In this document: piece after piece, positions 49,963-59,200 of the stretch | Position numbering within the stretch: position 1 is the stretch's first letter | How the letters are laid out: the number at the start of each line of letters is the position of its first letter | Source: an uncultured Dorea sp. | GTDB lineage: Bacteria > Bacillota > Clostridia > Lachnospirales > Lachnospiraceae | Direction of reading: 5' to 3' | Assembly: GCA_910586965.1 (NCBI GenBank) | Contig: CAJUMF010000019.1 | Span: 1-64,000 of the forward strand | DNA: 64,000 nucleotides | Program-made: the position numbers and the translations under genes | Notes under the pieces: model-generated | Told to the model about the DNA's origin: nothing | Seen by the model: only the letters and a program-made list of their open reading frames with translations | Database searches by the model: none

Positions 49963-50970
49963 TTACAAATGAAAAGCAAATATATTCTTCATAAACCGTT
50001 CTTTCTCCTTTGTCTGCCGGATTGCCGTATTCAGTTTCTCCACATTTTTCACAGAGATCCACGCCTTATTAGAGTGATAATAGGAATTAGCAATCTTCCA
50101 GAATTTTTCCGGATAAGCAAGGCGCACTTTCAGATACTCCGTCTCATCATCCGACAGCGGACAGATTGCAGAATATGCGTTGAGCATATTATCTCCCAGC
50201 CGCTCCTTCCACCCATGCTTTTCCATCACTTTCCGGAAAAAATAATACAAATCTTCCACCTGTATATCCTGTTTAAACTTATCAAAATTTGTTGTTGCCA
50301 ATATTCCCGGCGAAGCACCGTACGGCTCCTCGCACTTCATCAATATATTATGATAATTATACTCTCCGTGTATCAGGCAGTTTGATGCAGCACTTCCCTG
50401 ATAAAGACGCTCATACCCAGACCTCACCAAAAGCTCCCCTGCAATTTGCGCCCACTGATACATAGCATCAAAATGTTTTAAGAACTCAATCTCAAATTCT
50501 CCCTTAGAAGTCATGGAGCGCACAAATCTGCGGACCTTTCTGAGCTCTCTGTCATGCCGTTCATACTCCTTTTCTAACCGCTCTGCCTTCGCACCATGGG
50601 AAAGTTTTACCCGCATGATCATATGAAGCTTCGCCAGATTCCCTGACGCCTCCAAAAGCTCCGCCGGCTTTCTTAAGTCACACTCCCGTCCTCGAAACCA
50701 GCGCCGCAGCATATATTTTTTTCCGTCCTCGCACGCTGTTACATACTCTCCATCCTCATTCGGTTCGATATAGTCTACACTTTCAAATCCATGCTCCATA
50801 AGATGTTCATATAATCCGCATAATGCGGGGATGCGGCCTGACGGCGCTGACACTTCCTTTAAGAGAAATACCCCCCGGCTTGTGTCGCATAAAACAGCAC
50901 CCCTCACTTTACGGGTGCTGTTTACGTCAATGTTATATTTTTCCAAAATGTTCCTATCATATTCCTGCAT
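49963..50970 (-). CDS. CotS-like spore coat protein with kinase fold, probable pseudokinase
   Basis: This 335-residue protein has the APH/choline-kinase fold of the CotS/YutH group. The catalytic-loop position reads LIHGEYNYHNIL, where active relatives have HGD, and the metal-binding position reads TTNFDKFKQDIQVEDL, where active relatives have IDFD. Both acidic residues are thus changed (Asp to Glu, Asp to Asn), so phosphotransfer is doubtful. The family is tied to spore coat assembly. It lies between the mutase and the CCA-adding enzyme, with gaps that suggest its own promoter. Confidence 0.85.
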   Translation of the reverse strand: MQEYDRNILEKYNIDVNSTRKVRGAVLCDTSRGVFLLKEVSAPSGRIPALCGLYEHLMEHGFESVDYIEPNEDGEYVTACEDGKKYMLRRWFRGRECDLRKPAELLEASGNLAKLHMIMRVKLSHGAKAERLEKEYERHDRELRKVRRFVRSMTSKGEFEIEFLKHFDAMYQWAQIAGELLVRSGYERLYQGSAASNCLIHGEYNYHNILMKCEEPYGASPGILATTNFDKFKQDIQVEDLYYFFRKVMEKHGWKERLGDNMLNAYSAICPLSDDETEYLKVRLAYPEKFWKIANSYYHSNKAWISVKNVEKLNTAIRQTKEKERFMKNIFAFHL

Positions 50971-51074
50971 ATTGACATCCCCTGCACTCTACATTACATG
51001 TTCTTTTTAAAGTATGATGTAAAAATCAGAAATATGATTCGAGGCGCAGACTTTTTTCATCTGCGCCCCATTTT

Positions 51075-52418
51075 TTAGTCTGCTTCATGTCCTTTCAGGT
51101 ACTTAAGCAACTTTTCTTTTGTATTAAACTCCGGCTTCTCAATAACCAAAAGCAAGAGTTCATTTAACTTCTCACCAATCTCTTTACCCGGCTGCATCCC
51201 TGTCTCAATCAAATCTTTACCTGTTACCGCCAGCTCCTTTAAGGACACGCATTGCCCTTTTTGTACAATTTCCCGATACAAGTCTTCAATCTCGTCAAGA
51301 TTCTGTATCTTTTCCTCCCTCTGATACATGCTTTGTGCCAGTACGTCCGCACGGCGCACCTCCATATAATAAGGAAAGATATCTTCGCCAATCCTATTCA
51401 TAGCACGCCGGACATTTAAAGCCTTGGCGGGCATCCGGTAATCATGATAACGCACAAGCCGTGTCACCTTATGAAGCGTGTCATTATCGAATTTAAGCCG
51501 CCTTAAGACCTGCTCTGCAATACTCTCACTCTCAAGGGCGTGCTTTTTAAAGTGCGCCCTCCCATTCTCATCCATGGTCTTATATGCCGGTTTTCCCATA
51601 TCATGCAGCAGCATAGTAAGCCTGAGAATCTTATCCGGCCGGACATTCTCTATGGCATGGATCGTATGCTCCCCTACATTATACATATGATGAGGCGTCT
51701 CCTGCTCCGTTCCCATCAGCCGGTCAAACTCCGGCAGAAACTGCGCTGTAATGCCAAGTGCATAAGCATCTCTTAAAAGCCCCGGGCGCTTTGACACCAA
51801 CATCTTCACCAACTCTGCCTGAATCCGCTCTACACTGATATTTTTCAAAGTTGGGGCAAGCTCTTTCATCCCCGCCTTTGTCTTCTCGTCAATCGAGAAC
51901 CCCAACTGTGCAGCAAATCGAATACCTCTCAATATTCTGAGCGCATCCTCGGAAAATCTTTCCTTTGCATCTCCTACACACCGAATCTTTCCTTTTTTAA
52001 GATCACTTAAGCCGCCAAAGACATCTACAAGACCGTCCTTTTCGTTGTACGCCATGGCATTGACCGTAAAGTCCCGGCGTTTCAGATCCTCCCTAAGACT
52101 GCGGGTAAAAGTCACTTCTTTCGGGTGGCGGCTGTCCTCATATTTCCCATCAACACGATAGGTAGTCACCTCAAATCCTTCCCGGCCAAGAAGTACCGTC
52201 ACCGTCCCATGCTCGATACCTGTATCAACCGTCTTATCAAACAGCTCCTTCGTCTCCTCCGGCATAGCGGAGGTAGTGATATCCCAATCCTCCGGCTCTC
52301 TTCCGAGAATAGAATCACGCACACATCCGCCTACCGCATAAGCTTCAAATCCTGCATTGTGCAGCAAAGTAATGATCGTATTCACTTTTTCAGGCAGTTG
52401 AATGTCGTAGCCTTCCAT
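51075..52418 (-). CDS. cca: CCA tRNA nucleotidyltransferase with HD domain
   Basis: This 447-residue enzyme adds or repairs the 3' CCA of tRNAs. The nucleotidyltransferase head has FEAYAVGGCVRDSILGREPEDWDITT, with the metal Asp pair in DWD, and RRDFTVNAMAYN. The neck has RILRGIRFAAQLGF. The C-terminal HD domain has LLHDMGKP. It begins one base after proS ends and is probably co-transcribed with it. A hairpin at 51043-51067 follows but lacks a T-run on this strand. Confidence 0.94.
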   Translation of the reverse strand: MEGYDIQLPEKVNTIITLLHNAGFEAYAVGGCVRDSILGREPEDWDITTSAMPEETKELFDKTVDTGIEHGTVTVLLGREGFEVTTYRVDGKYEDSRHPKEVTFTRSLREDLKRRDFTVNAMAYNEKDGLVDVFGGLSDLKKGKIRCVGDAKERFSEDALRILRGIRFAAQLGFSIDEKTKAGMKELAPTLKNISVERIQAELVKMLVSKRPGLLRDAYALGITAQFLPEFDRLMGTEQETPHHMYNVGEHTIHAIENVRPDKILRLTMLLHDMGKPAYKTMDENGRAHFKKHALESESIAEQVLRRLKFDNDTLHKVTRLVRYHDYRMPAKALNVRRAMNRIGEDIFPYYMEVRRADVLAQSMYQREEKIQNLDEIEDLYREIVQKGQCVSLKELAVTGKDLIETGMQPGKEIGEKLNELLLLVIEKPEFNTKEKLLKYLKGHEAD

Positions 52419-52419
52419 C

Positions 52420-53862
52420 CTAGTATGCTTTGCCCCAGTATGCCATATGCTTCGCCGGCTTGCCGCACCAGATACATTTATCGGAAATCATCTCTTCATC
52501 TTCAATCAGACATCTCGTCGCCGCACCGCCTGTCACATACTTCACTTCGCCTTCACATTCCGGATCGCCGCACCAGCAAGCTTTAACAAATCCTCTGTTC
52601 TGCTGGAACTTCTCTTTCATCTCATCCATCTCTGTCGCTGTATCAATATGTGAATTCAGGAAATCCTTTGCACGGTTGTACATATCCTGCTGGATCGTCT
52701 CTAAGATCTCCCTTAACTTGCCTGCAATCTCATTCATCGGAACAACAATCTTCTCTCTGTTATCACGGCGCACAACTACAACCTGGTTGTTCTCGATGTC
52801 CTTCGGTCCGATCTCAATACGGGTCGGGATCCCAAGAATCTCCTGCTCAGCAAACTTCCATCCCGGACTCTTGTCAGAGGCATCAATCTTAACTCTGTAT
52901 CCAGCCTTTTTAAGCTCTTCAAACAATGCATACGCCTTGTCAAGAACACCCTCCTTATGCTGTGCGATCGGAATCACACGGCACTCAACAGGAGCTACAT
53001 GCGGCGGCAGTACCAGTCCGTCGTCATCGCCGTGAACCATGATAAGCCCGCCGATGCTTCTTGTGGACCATCCCCAGGAAGTCTCGTATACGCTCTGAGG
53101 TTCGTTGTTCTTATCAATATATTTAATACGGAATGCATCCGGGAATCCGCTGCCAAAGAAATGGCTTGTAGCAGACTGCAGGGCCTTGCCGTCATGCATC
53201 AGCGCCTCAATCGTATAAGTATCCTGTGCACCGGCAAACTTCTCATGTTCTGCCTTTCTTCCCGACACAAACGGAATCGCTAACGTCTCTTTATAGCAAT
53301 CCTCATATACATGGAACATCTGGATGGTACGTGCCTCCGCTTCCTCGTAAGTGGCATGTATCGTATGTCCCTCCTGCCATAAGAATTCTCTGGAACGAAG
53401 GAAAGGTCTGGTAGTCTTTTCCCAACGCAGCACGCTGTTCCACTGATTCCATACCTTCGGAAGATCTCTGTATGACTTGACTGTTCTCGCCCAAAGATCG
53501 CAGAACAGAGTCTCTGATGTCGGACGGATGCAAAGTCTCTCCTGAAGTCTCTCCATACCGCCGTGGGTTACCCATGCAACCTCCGGAGCAAAACCTTCTA
53601 CGTGATCCGCTTCCTTCTCAAGAAGACTCTCCGGAATCAAAAGCGGCAGAGATACATTCTCCACACCAGTCTCTTTGAAACGTCTGTCCAAATCCGCCTG
53701 GATCAGCTCCCAGATCGCATAGCCATTCGGCAGATAATTAAGGCATCCCTTAACACTTGAATAATCGCATAACTCTGCTTCTCGCACAACATCTGTGTAC
53801 CACTGCGCAAAATTCTCATCACGCGGTGTAATATTTTTTACCAACTTTTTTTCCTTTGCCAT
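52420..53862 (-). CDS. proS: prolyl-tRNA synthetase, archaeal/eukaryal-like type
   Basis: This 480-residue class II synthetase starts AKEKKLVKNITPRDENFAQWYTDVV behind GGAGAAGG. Motif 2 lies in SVLRWEKTTRPFLRSREFLWQEGHT and motif 3 near DAFRIKYIDK/GGLIMVHGDD. Its length and lack of the editing insert place it in the short ProS type found in archaea and many Clostridia. The C-terminal part has a cysteine-rich zinc region (CWCGDPECEG, CIWCGKPAKHMAYWGKAY). Expression is controlled by the T-box leader upstream, and cca follows immediately. Confidence 0.96.
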   Translation of the reverse strand: MAKEKKLVKNITPRDENFAQWYTDVVREAELCDYSSVKGCLNYLPNGYAIWELIQADLDRRFKETGVENVSLPLLIPESLLEKEADHVEGFAPEVAWVTHGGMERLQERLCIRPTSETLFCDLWARTVKSYRDLPKVWNQWNSVLRWEKTTRPFLRSREFLWQEGHTIHATYEEAEARTIQMFHVYEDCYKETLAIPFVSGRKAEHEKFAGAQDTYTIEALMHDGKALQSATSHFFGSGFPDAFRIKYIDKNNEPQSVYETSWGWSTRSIGGLIMVHGDDDGLVLPPHVAPVECRVIPIAQHKEGVLDKAYALFEELKKAGYRVKIDASDKSPGWKFAEQEILGIPTRIEIGPKDIENNQVVVVRRDNREKIVVPMNEIAGKLREILETIQQDMYNRAKDFLNSHIDTATEMDEMKEKFQQNRGFVKACWCGDPECEGEVKYVTGGAATRCLIEDEEMISDKCIWCGKPAKHMAYWGKAY

Positions 53863-53904
53863 GTTTCCTTCTCCTTTTACTCTTATAACATTCTGATCTT
53901 TCAC

Positions 53905-54190
53905 TCAGGCACAAAACCGCCGAGACCCCCGGCCCCCAAAAGGGACCGAAAATCTCGGCGGTACCACCCTCGTTAACTGCAATATTATCCGCAGTCCTCT
54001 CTCTTCTTCACCATTAACGCTAGTGTCACGCCGTACTTTCATACAGCGGCTCCAAGGCAGGTTCATCGCAACTCCGTACAAGAATCTCTCAGCCACAGGA
54101 TCCTCTCTCTGTAAAACTTCATCTGCAACTACTAACCCTCTTCATCGCCAAACCTGCTTTTTGCAACCATCATTGCCAGCAGGCATTCAA
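53905..54190 (-). ncRNA. T-box leader of proS
   Basis: The minus strand shows the T-box antiterminator sequence GGGTGGTACCGCC (complement of 53957-53969). It is followed by a strong terminator whose 9-bp core stem is CCGCCGAGA/TCTCGGCGG (53917-53925 and 53953-53961) and a TTTT run. Stem I lies upstream with AGAGAGAGGATCC and the stretch TGAACCTGCCTTGGAGC. A plausible specifier is CCT (complement of 54059-54061), a proline codon. Uncharged tRNA-Pro should switch the leader to antitermination. Confidence 0.93.
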
Positions 54191-54199
54191 TTAATCGTA

Positions 54200-54228
54200 A
54201 TTCTAATTGATAGCAAAACATTTGTCAA
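54200..54228 (-). promoter_or_regulatory. promoter of the proS leader
   Basis: TTGACA (complement of 54223-54228), a 17-base spacer and TAGAAT (complement of 54200-54205), just upstream of the T-box. Confidence 0.82.
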
Positions 54229-54273
54229 GACCCGAATTGCGGTTTCCTGCAAAATACTCTCCGCGGACAAGCC

Positions 54274-56184
54274 TTAATATTCAAATATTGCTACCCCATA
54301 AGGCGGCAATCTGTACGCAAAGGAAAACGGTCTTCCGTCGCATTCCTGTTTCACTGCCTTGTAAACCGCCGGACGCTCCTCGCCTTTTCCGCCGTATTTC
54401 ACATCATCACTGTTCATGATAAGCTTGTACTGCTTCCTTCTGGGCACTCCCACGCGATAGTCTTCCCATGTCATCGGCGTAAAGTTGATAACAAAGAGAA
54501 GGTTCTTCTTCTTATTCTTAGAATGTCTTACAAAACTGAAAATACTGCGGTAAGCATCATCCGCATTGATCCATTCGAAGCCTTCCCATATCTGCTCATC
54601 CTGGTAAAGCGCCGGATTCTTCTTATACAGATGCAGCAAGTCTCTCATCCAGTTTTGAACAGCCTGATGCTCCTCCTCGGCAAGCAGAAACCAATCAAGC
54701 TCTCGCTCCTCACTCCACTCACGTAGCTGGGCGAACTCCTGCCCCATGAACAAAAGCTTTTTGCCGGCATGTCCCATCATAAACGCATATCCGGCTTTAA
54801 GGTTCGCATATTTATCAAAGCCAAGCCCGGGCATCTTATTGAGCATGGAACATTTAAGATGAACGACTTCATCATGAGACAGCACAAGAATATATTTCTC
54901 ACTTCCCGCATAACTCATAGCAAAAGTCATCATATGGTGATTATCCTTACGGAAATATGGGTCAAGTTTCATATATTCCGTAAAATCATGCATCCATCCC
55001 ATATTCCATTTCAGACTGAACCCAAGTCCGTCATCTTCCACATCTCCCGTCACTTTCGGCCATGCAGTGGACTCTTCAGCAATCATCATCGCTCCCGGAT
55101 TCCTGCCAAGAACAACAGAATTCAAATGCTTGAAAAAGTCAATCGCTTCTAAATTCTGGTTGCCGCCATATTTATTCGCTACCCACTGCCCATCCTGCCT
55201 TCCATAATCCAGATATAATATAGAAGCAACAGCATCTACACGCAGTCCGTCAACATGGAACTGCTCAATCCAGAAGAGCGCATTAGAGATCAAAAAGTTT
55301 CTCACTTCATTCTTTCCAAAATCAAAGACTTTCGTTCCCCAGTCCGGATGTTCTCCCTTTCTCGGGTCAGCATACTCAAAAGTAGGAGTCCCGTCAAAGT
55401 CAGCCAGCCCGTGTGCATCTCTCGGAAAATGCGCCGGCACCCAGTCAAGGATAACACCAATCTTGTTGCGGTGAAGATAATTGACCATCCAGGCAAAATC
55501 TTCCGGCGTCCCATATCTGGAAGTAGGAGCATAGTACCCAGTCACCTGATACCCCCATGAACCGTCAAATGGATGTTCCGCAATACCAATCAGCTCAATA
55601 TGCGTATATCCCATATCTTTTACATATTTTGCAATCTCCTTTGCAAATTCACGATACGTATAAAATCCCTCATCTTCCCGTCCCGGATGCTTCTTCCACG
55701 AGCCAATATGTGCCTCATAGACAGACATTGGCTTCTGCATGTGATTCCATTTTTTTCTCTTTTCCATCCATTCAGAGTCTGTCCACTTCAAATTGCTGAT
55801 GTCTGCAACCTTAGATGCAGTTCCCGGCCTCAATTCAGCATGATTTGCAAAAGGGTCTGCTTTAAATACATAATCTCCCGTATGTGTCTGGATACAATAT
55901 TTGTACATATCGTATTCCTTTACTCCCGGAACAAAGCAAGTGAAAATCCCTACAGATTCCTGACGCTCCATCGGATTCGCTTCTATATTCCACTCATTAA
56001 ATTCACCAATGACTGACACCGATTTCGCATGGGGTGCCCATACCGCAAAATAAACTCCTTCCTTCTTTCCCTTCTTTACTTTGTGCGCACCCATTTTCTT
56101 ATAGATTTCATAATGATTGCCTTGTCCGAAAAGATACTGATCAAGTTCACTGATTTCATACGCTTTCTTTTTCTTTTCCGCCAT
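54274..56184 (-). CDS. glgB: 1,4-alpha-glucan branching enzyme
   Basis: This 636-residue GH13/CBM48 enzyme makes alpha-1,6 branches in glycogen. The CBM48 domain (about 30-125) has FAVWAPHAKSVSVIGEFNEWN. The barrel has the four regions: DWVPAHFPRD, GLRVDAVASILYLDYG (nucleophile Asp), MIAEESTAWP (acid/base Glu) and LSHDEVVH. Length is normal. No other glycogen-synthesis gene (glgC, glgA) is nearby, but phosphoglucomutase and a GH13 amylase are in the window. Confidence 0.95.
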   Translation of the reverse strand: MAEKKKKAYEISELDQYLFGQGNHYEIYKKMGAHKVKKGKKEGVYFAVWAPHAKSVSVIGEFNEWNIEANPMERQESVGIFTCFVPGVKEYDMYKYCIQTHTGDYVFKADPFANHAELRPGTASKVADISNLKWTDSEWMEKRKKWNHMQKPMSVYEAHIGSWKKHPGREDEGFYTYREFAKEIAKYVKDMGYTHIELIGIAEHPFDGSWGYQVTGYYAPTSRYGTPEDFAWMVNYLHRNKIGVILDWVPAHFPRDAHGLADFDGTPTFEYADPRKGEHPDWGTKVFDFGKNEVRNFLISNALFWIEQFHVDGLRVDAVASILYLDYGRQDGQWVANKYGGNQNLEAIDFFKHLNSVVLGRNPGAMMIAEESTAWPKVTGDVEDDGLGFSLKWNMGWMHDFTEYMKLDPYFRKDNHHMMTFAMSYAGSEKYILVLSHDEVVHLKCSMLNKMPGLGFDKYANLKAGYAFMMGHAGKKLLFMGQEFAQLREWSEERELDWFLLAEEEHQAVQNWMRDLLHLYKKNPALYQDEQIWEGFEWINADDAYRSIFSFVRHSKNKKKNLLFVINFTPMTWEDYRVGVPRRKQYKLIMNSDDVKYGGKGEERPAVYKAVKQECDGRPFSFAYRLPPYGVAIFEY

Positions 56185-56253
56185 ATTCGTACCCTCTCTT
56201 GTTGCGTTGTTTTTGATAATATTATTATACCCCCCATGAGCGCAAAAAGAAAG

Positions 56254-56290
56254 AGTTTTGGCAAATATGGTTCGCCAAAACTCCTTTTTT
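56254..56290 (-). terminator. bidirectional terminator hairpin between glgB and the 1052-residue gene
   Basis: A perfect 9-bp stem AGTTTTGGC/GCCAAAACT has a TTTTTT run on the plus side and a T-rich CTTTCTTTTTG on the minus side. It lies just after the stop of the large gene on the minus strand. Confidence 0.8.
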
Positions 56291-56297
56291 GTTACTG

Positions 56298-59200
56298 TTA
56301 AATCTTAAAATCTTCTTCCTTAAGAATAATCCTGTCCGAATCATCCGTACCTTTGCCAAATACTCTCCGCGCCAAATGCTTTACATTTACCCTCTGAGAA
56401 TGCGAAATCGCTTCGTCCATAATCTCTTTCACCTCTGCAACAGACACTGCGTGGTCCTCTCTCTGCATCACATCAATACGACTGTAAAGTGCCAGAATAC
56501 CCATCTCATCCAACTTATATCCATTCTCTTTTGCATAAGTCTGGCCAAAGGTTACCAGCTCATCATTGATGAAAATCGGCAGCTCTAACTTGGAGGTGAA
56601 CTTCTTCTTGAATTCCGGATTCGCCGTCAGCACCTTCTCAAGCGGCTTTCTCTGGTCTTCCAGAACAAACAGCATCTCCCCGGTTTTTCTTTCCATCAGA
56701 TGATTCAGTTCTTTCACCGTTCTGGAGTTAAGCTTTCCGGCCTTTTCTACAATAATTGCTCCGCCTTTAAGCTTCTGGATAATATTCGGCAGTTCTTTCT
56801 TATTCAAAGACTCTCCCGTGACAATCGCAACTTTGCCCTGCTTTAAGTTCCTCTGCTTCTGGATTGCTTTTACGATATCCACAGCAAGGACCGTCTTACC
56901 GGAGCCTTTTCTTCCGATGACCAAAAGATTCCCCGTCTTGGACGTTCCCTCTCGTTGAGCCCTGCGGTCATTATCAAGCGCTTCTACAATCTGCTCACTC
57001 ATACCGCGCACCGGAACAAAGTAAGAGAAAAGCTTCTTTTGTTCCTCAGTTAATCCTGCTTTCAAACCAATTTCACTTGTAGCACTCAGATCATAACGTC
57101 CCGTAACTACAAAACCTGTATCAAACGGAACTCCGCCGCCGCCCTTTGCCTTTTTAAACCGCTTCTGTATCTCTTCCTCGGAAGGTTCTTCAATTTCTAG
57201 CGAAATTTCTTCCTCTTCCTCTATCTCATCCTCCTCAAAGTCCTCTTCGTCAAACTCTTCCTCCTCAAAATCTTCCTCCTCAAAGTCATCCTCGGATTCC
57301 TCTTCCTCAAAGTCTTCCTCTTCAAAGTCGTCTTCATCGAAATCTTCTTCGTCAAAATCATCTTCGGATTCTATAAACTCATCTTCGTCGAACTCCTCCT
57401 CTTCAAAGTCCCCTTCTTCGTCCTCAAAGTCATCATCAAAGTCCTCGGATTCTTCCTCTTCAAAATCTTCCTCCTCAAAGCCGTCTTCAAAGTCCTCGGA
57501 TTCTTCCTCTTCAAAATCTTCCTCCTCAAAGTCGTCTTCGAAGTCCTCAGATTCTTCCTCTTCAAAATCTTCCTCCTCAAAGTCGTCTTCAAAGTCCTCA
57601 GATTCTTCCTCCTCAAAGTCGTCTTCGAAGTCCTCGGGTTCTTCCTCTTCAAAGTCGTCGTCCTCAAAGTCGTCTTCGGATTCTTCCTCTTCGAAATCAT
57701 CTTCCTCTGAAGTATCGTCTTCTTCAAAGTCTTCCTCTGCTTCTTCCTCCCCAAAGTCGTCTTCAAAGTCCTCGGATTCTTCTTCCTCAAAGTCGGATTC
57801 TTCCTCCCCGAAGTCGTCCTCCATCTCCTCCGGTTCATCTTCCTCAGGTACTTCTTCGGCTTCCTCTATAAAATCATCTTCTTCAGCTTGATCATCTTGC
57901 AATCCGTCTTCGAAAAGATCCACCGGCTCTTCTGCACCGAAATCTTCCGCAAGACCTTCCAATATATCTTCCTGCTCGAATTCCTCTTCTTCCTCTTTCT
58001 GAGGTGTCGTTGTACCGGTCACTCTGCTTTCAAGCTGTTCCACAAGCTCCATAATATCATCCGGGAGTTTCTGAGTCTTTTCCTCCAATATATTTTTCTT
58101 GCCTTTTGCTTTTTTCTTTGCGGTGGATGTATTGGCCGCTACTTTCTCCGCTTCTTCCGCTGCTTTCTTTCTGGCTTCTTCTGCTTTCTTTGCTGCCTCT
58201 TCTGCCTTTCTGGCTGTTTCTTCCGCTGCTTTGCGTGCCGCATCCTCCGCAGCCTTCTTTTTGGCTTCCTCTTCTGCTTTACGTGCCGCTTCTTCCGCCG
58301 CTTTCTTTTTGGCTTCCTCTTCCGCTTTCCTTGCCGCTTCTTCCGCAGCTCTTCGCGAAGCTTCTTTGCGTTTCTCAGCCTCTTTACGTTCTTTTTTCAG
58401 TCTTTCTTTATCTTCCGCCTTCTGCTTTTCAATCGCATCAGCATTCACTTTCTGCTTTTCTTCCCATTCCTGAAGAATATCTTCTATCTTCATCTGACCG
58501 CTGATTTTCAACTCCTCGTCTCTTTCAGCCATTGCTTTCTCTTCCTGATTCAAGCCCGCTGCCATCGCAACTCCGCTTGCAAGCGCTTCTTCAAGAGTCG
58601 CTCCCGTCACAATCCTGGTAATAGGGGCACGAGGTTTATTGTTTACTTCCTCAGATTTTTCTTCGTCTTCCTCTTCTTCTGCAGGGGATTCCTCTGTTAT
58701 CGCTTCCTCTTCTTCCGCTTCCTCTTTCACAGGAGGAATCTCCTGTGTATTCTCATTTACTGTCTCAGATGTACTTTCTTCCTCCGCTTCCTCCTCTTCT
58801 TCCTTCCCCGGAATAACGATATCCTTAGTCTTTTTACCGGTATGCTTATCATACTTCTCCTGCTGAAGCGGTGTAAGCGGCTTATATTTCATCTTAAGTT
58901 CCATCGCAAGATAGACATACTTCCCCTCGCTAAACCATAAGATCAAATCATCACATTCTTCCAAGCACTCTCTCACCATGCCTGCTTCATGATACAGCCT
59001 GGCCAGCTCATACGCCCATTTTTCGATATACTCTGCTTTCTTAAACTCCTCAAGTGCTGCAATCTGTTCCTCAAGCGGCGCTTTTTGCACTTTAAGAATC
59101 CTGTATTTCAAAATATACTGATTGGGATCCTTCGGTGCCAGCTTCACAAACTCCTCATAACAATCCGAAGCTTCATCCGGATCATTGACTTTAAGCGCCA

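Noticed and set aside
51043..51067. Hairpin GGCGCAGA/TCTGCGCC after cca as a terminator
   Set aside because: On the minus strand, where it would serve cca, there is no T-run after it. The T-run is on the plus side, where no gene ends. Kept only as a possible weak hairpin.
57240..57850. Regular repeats suggesting a CRISPR array
   Set aside because: The units are in-frame coding repeats without unique spacers, and no cas gene is near.
57888..58940. Plus-strand frame of 350 codons rich in Phe, Cys and Leu
   Set aside because: It is antisense to the Glu/Lys-rich coding region, whose codons read as Phe/Cys/Leu on the other strand. It mimics a membrane protein by composition only.
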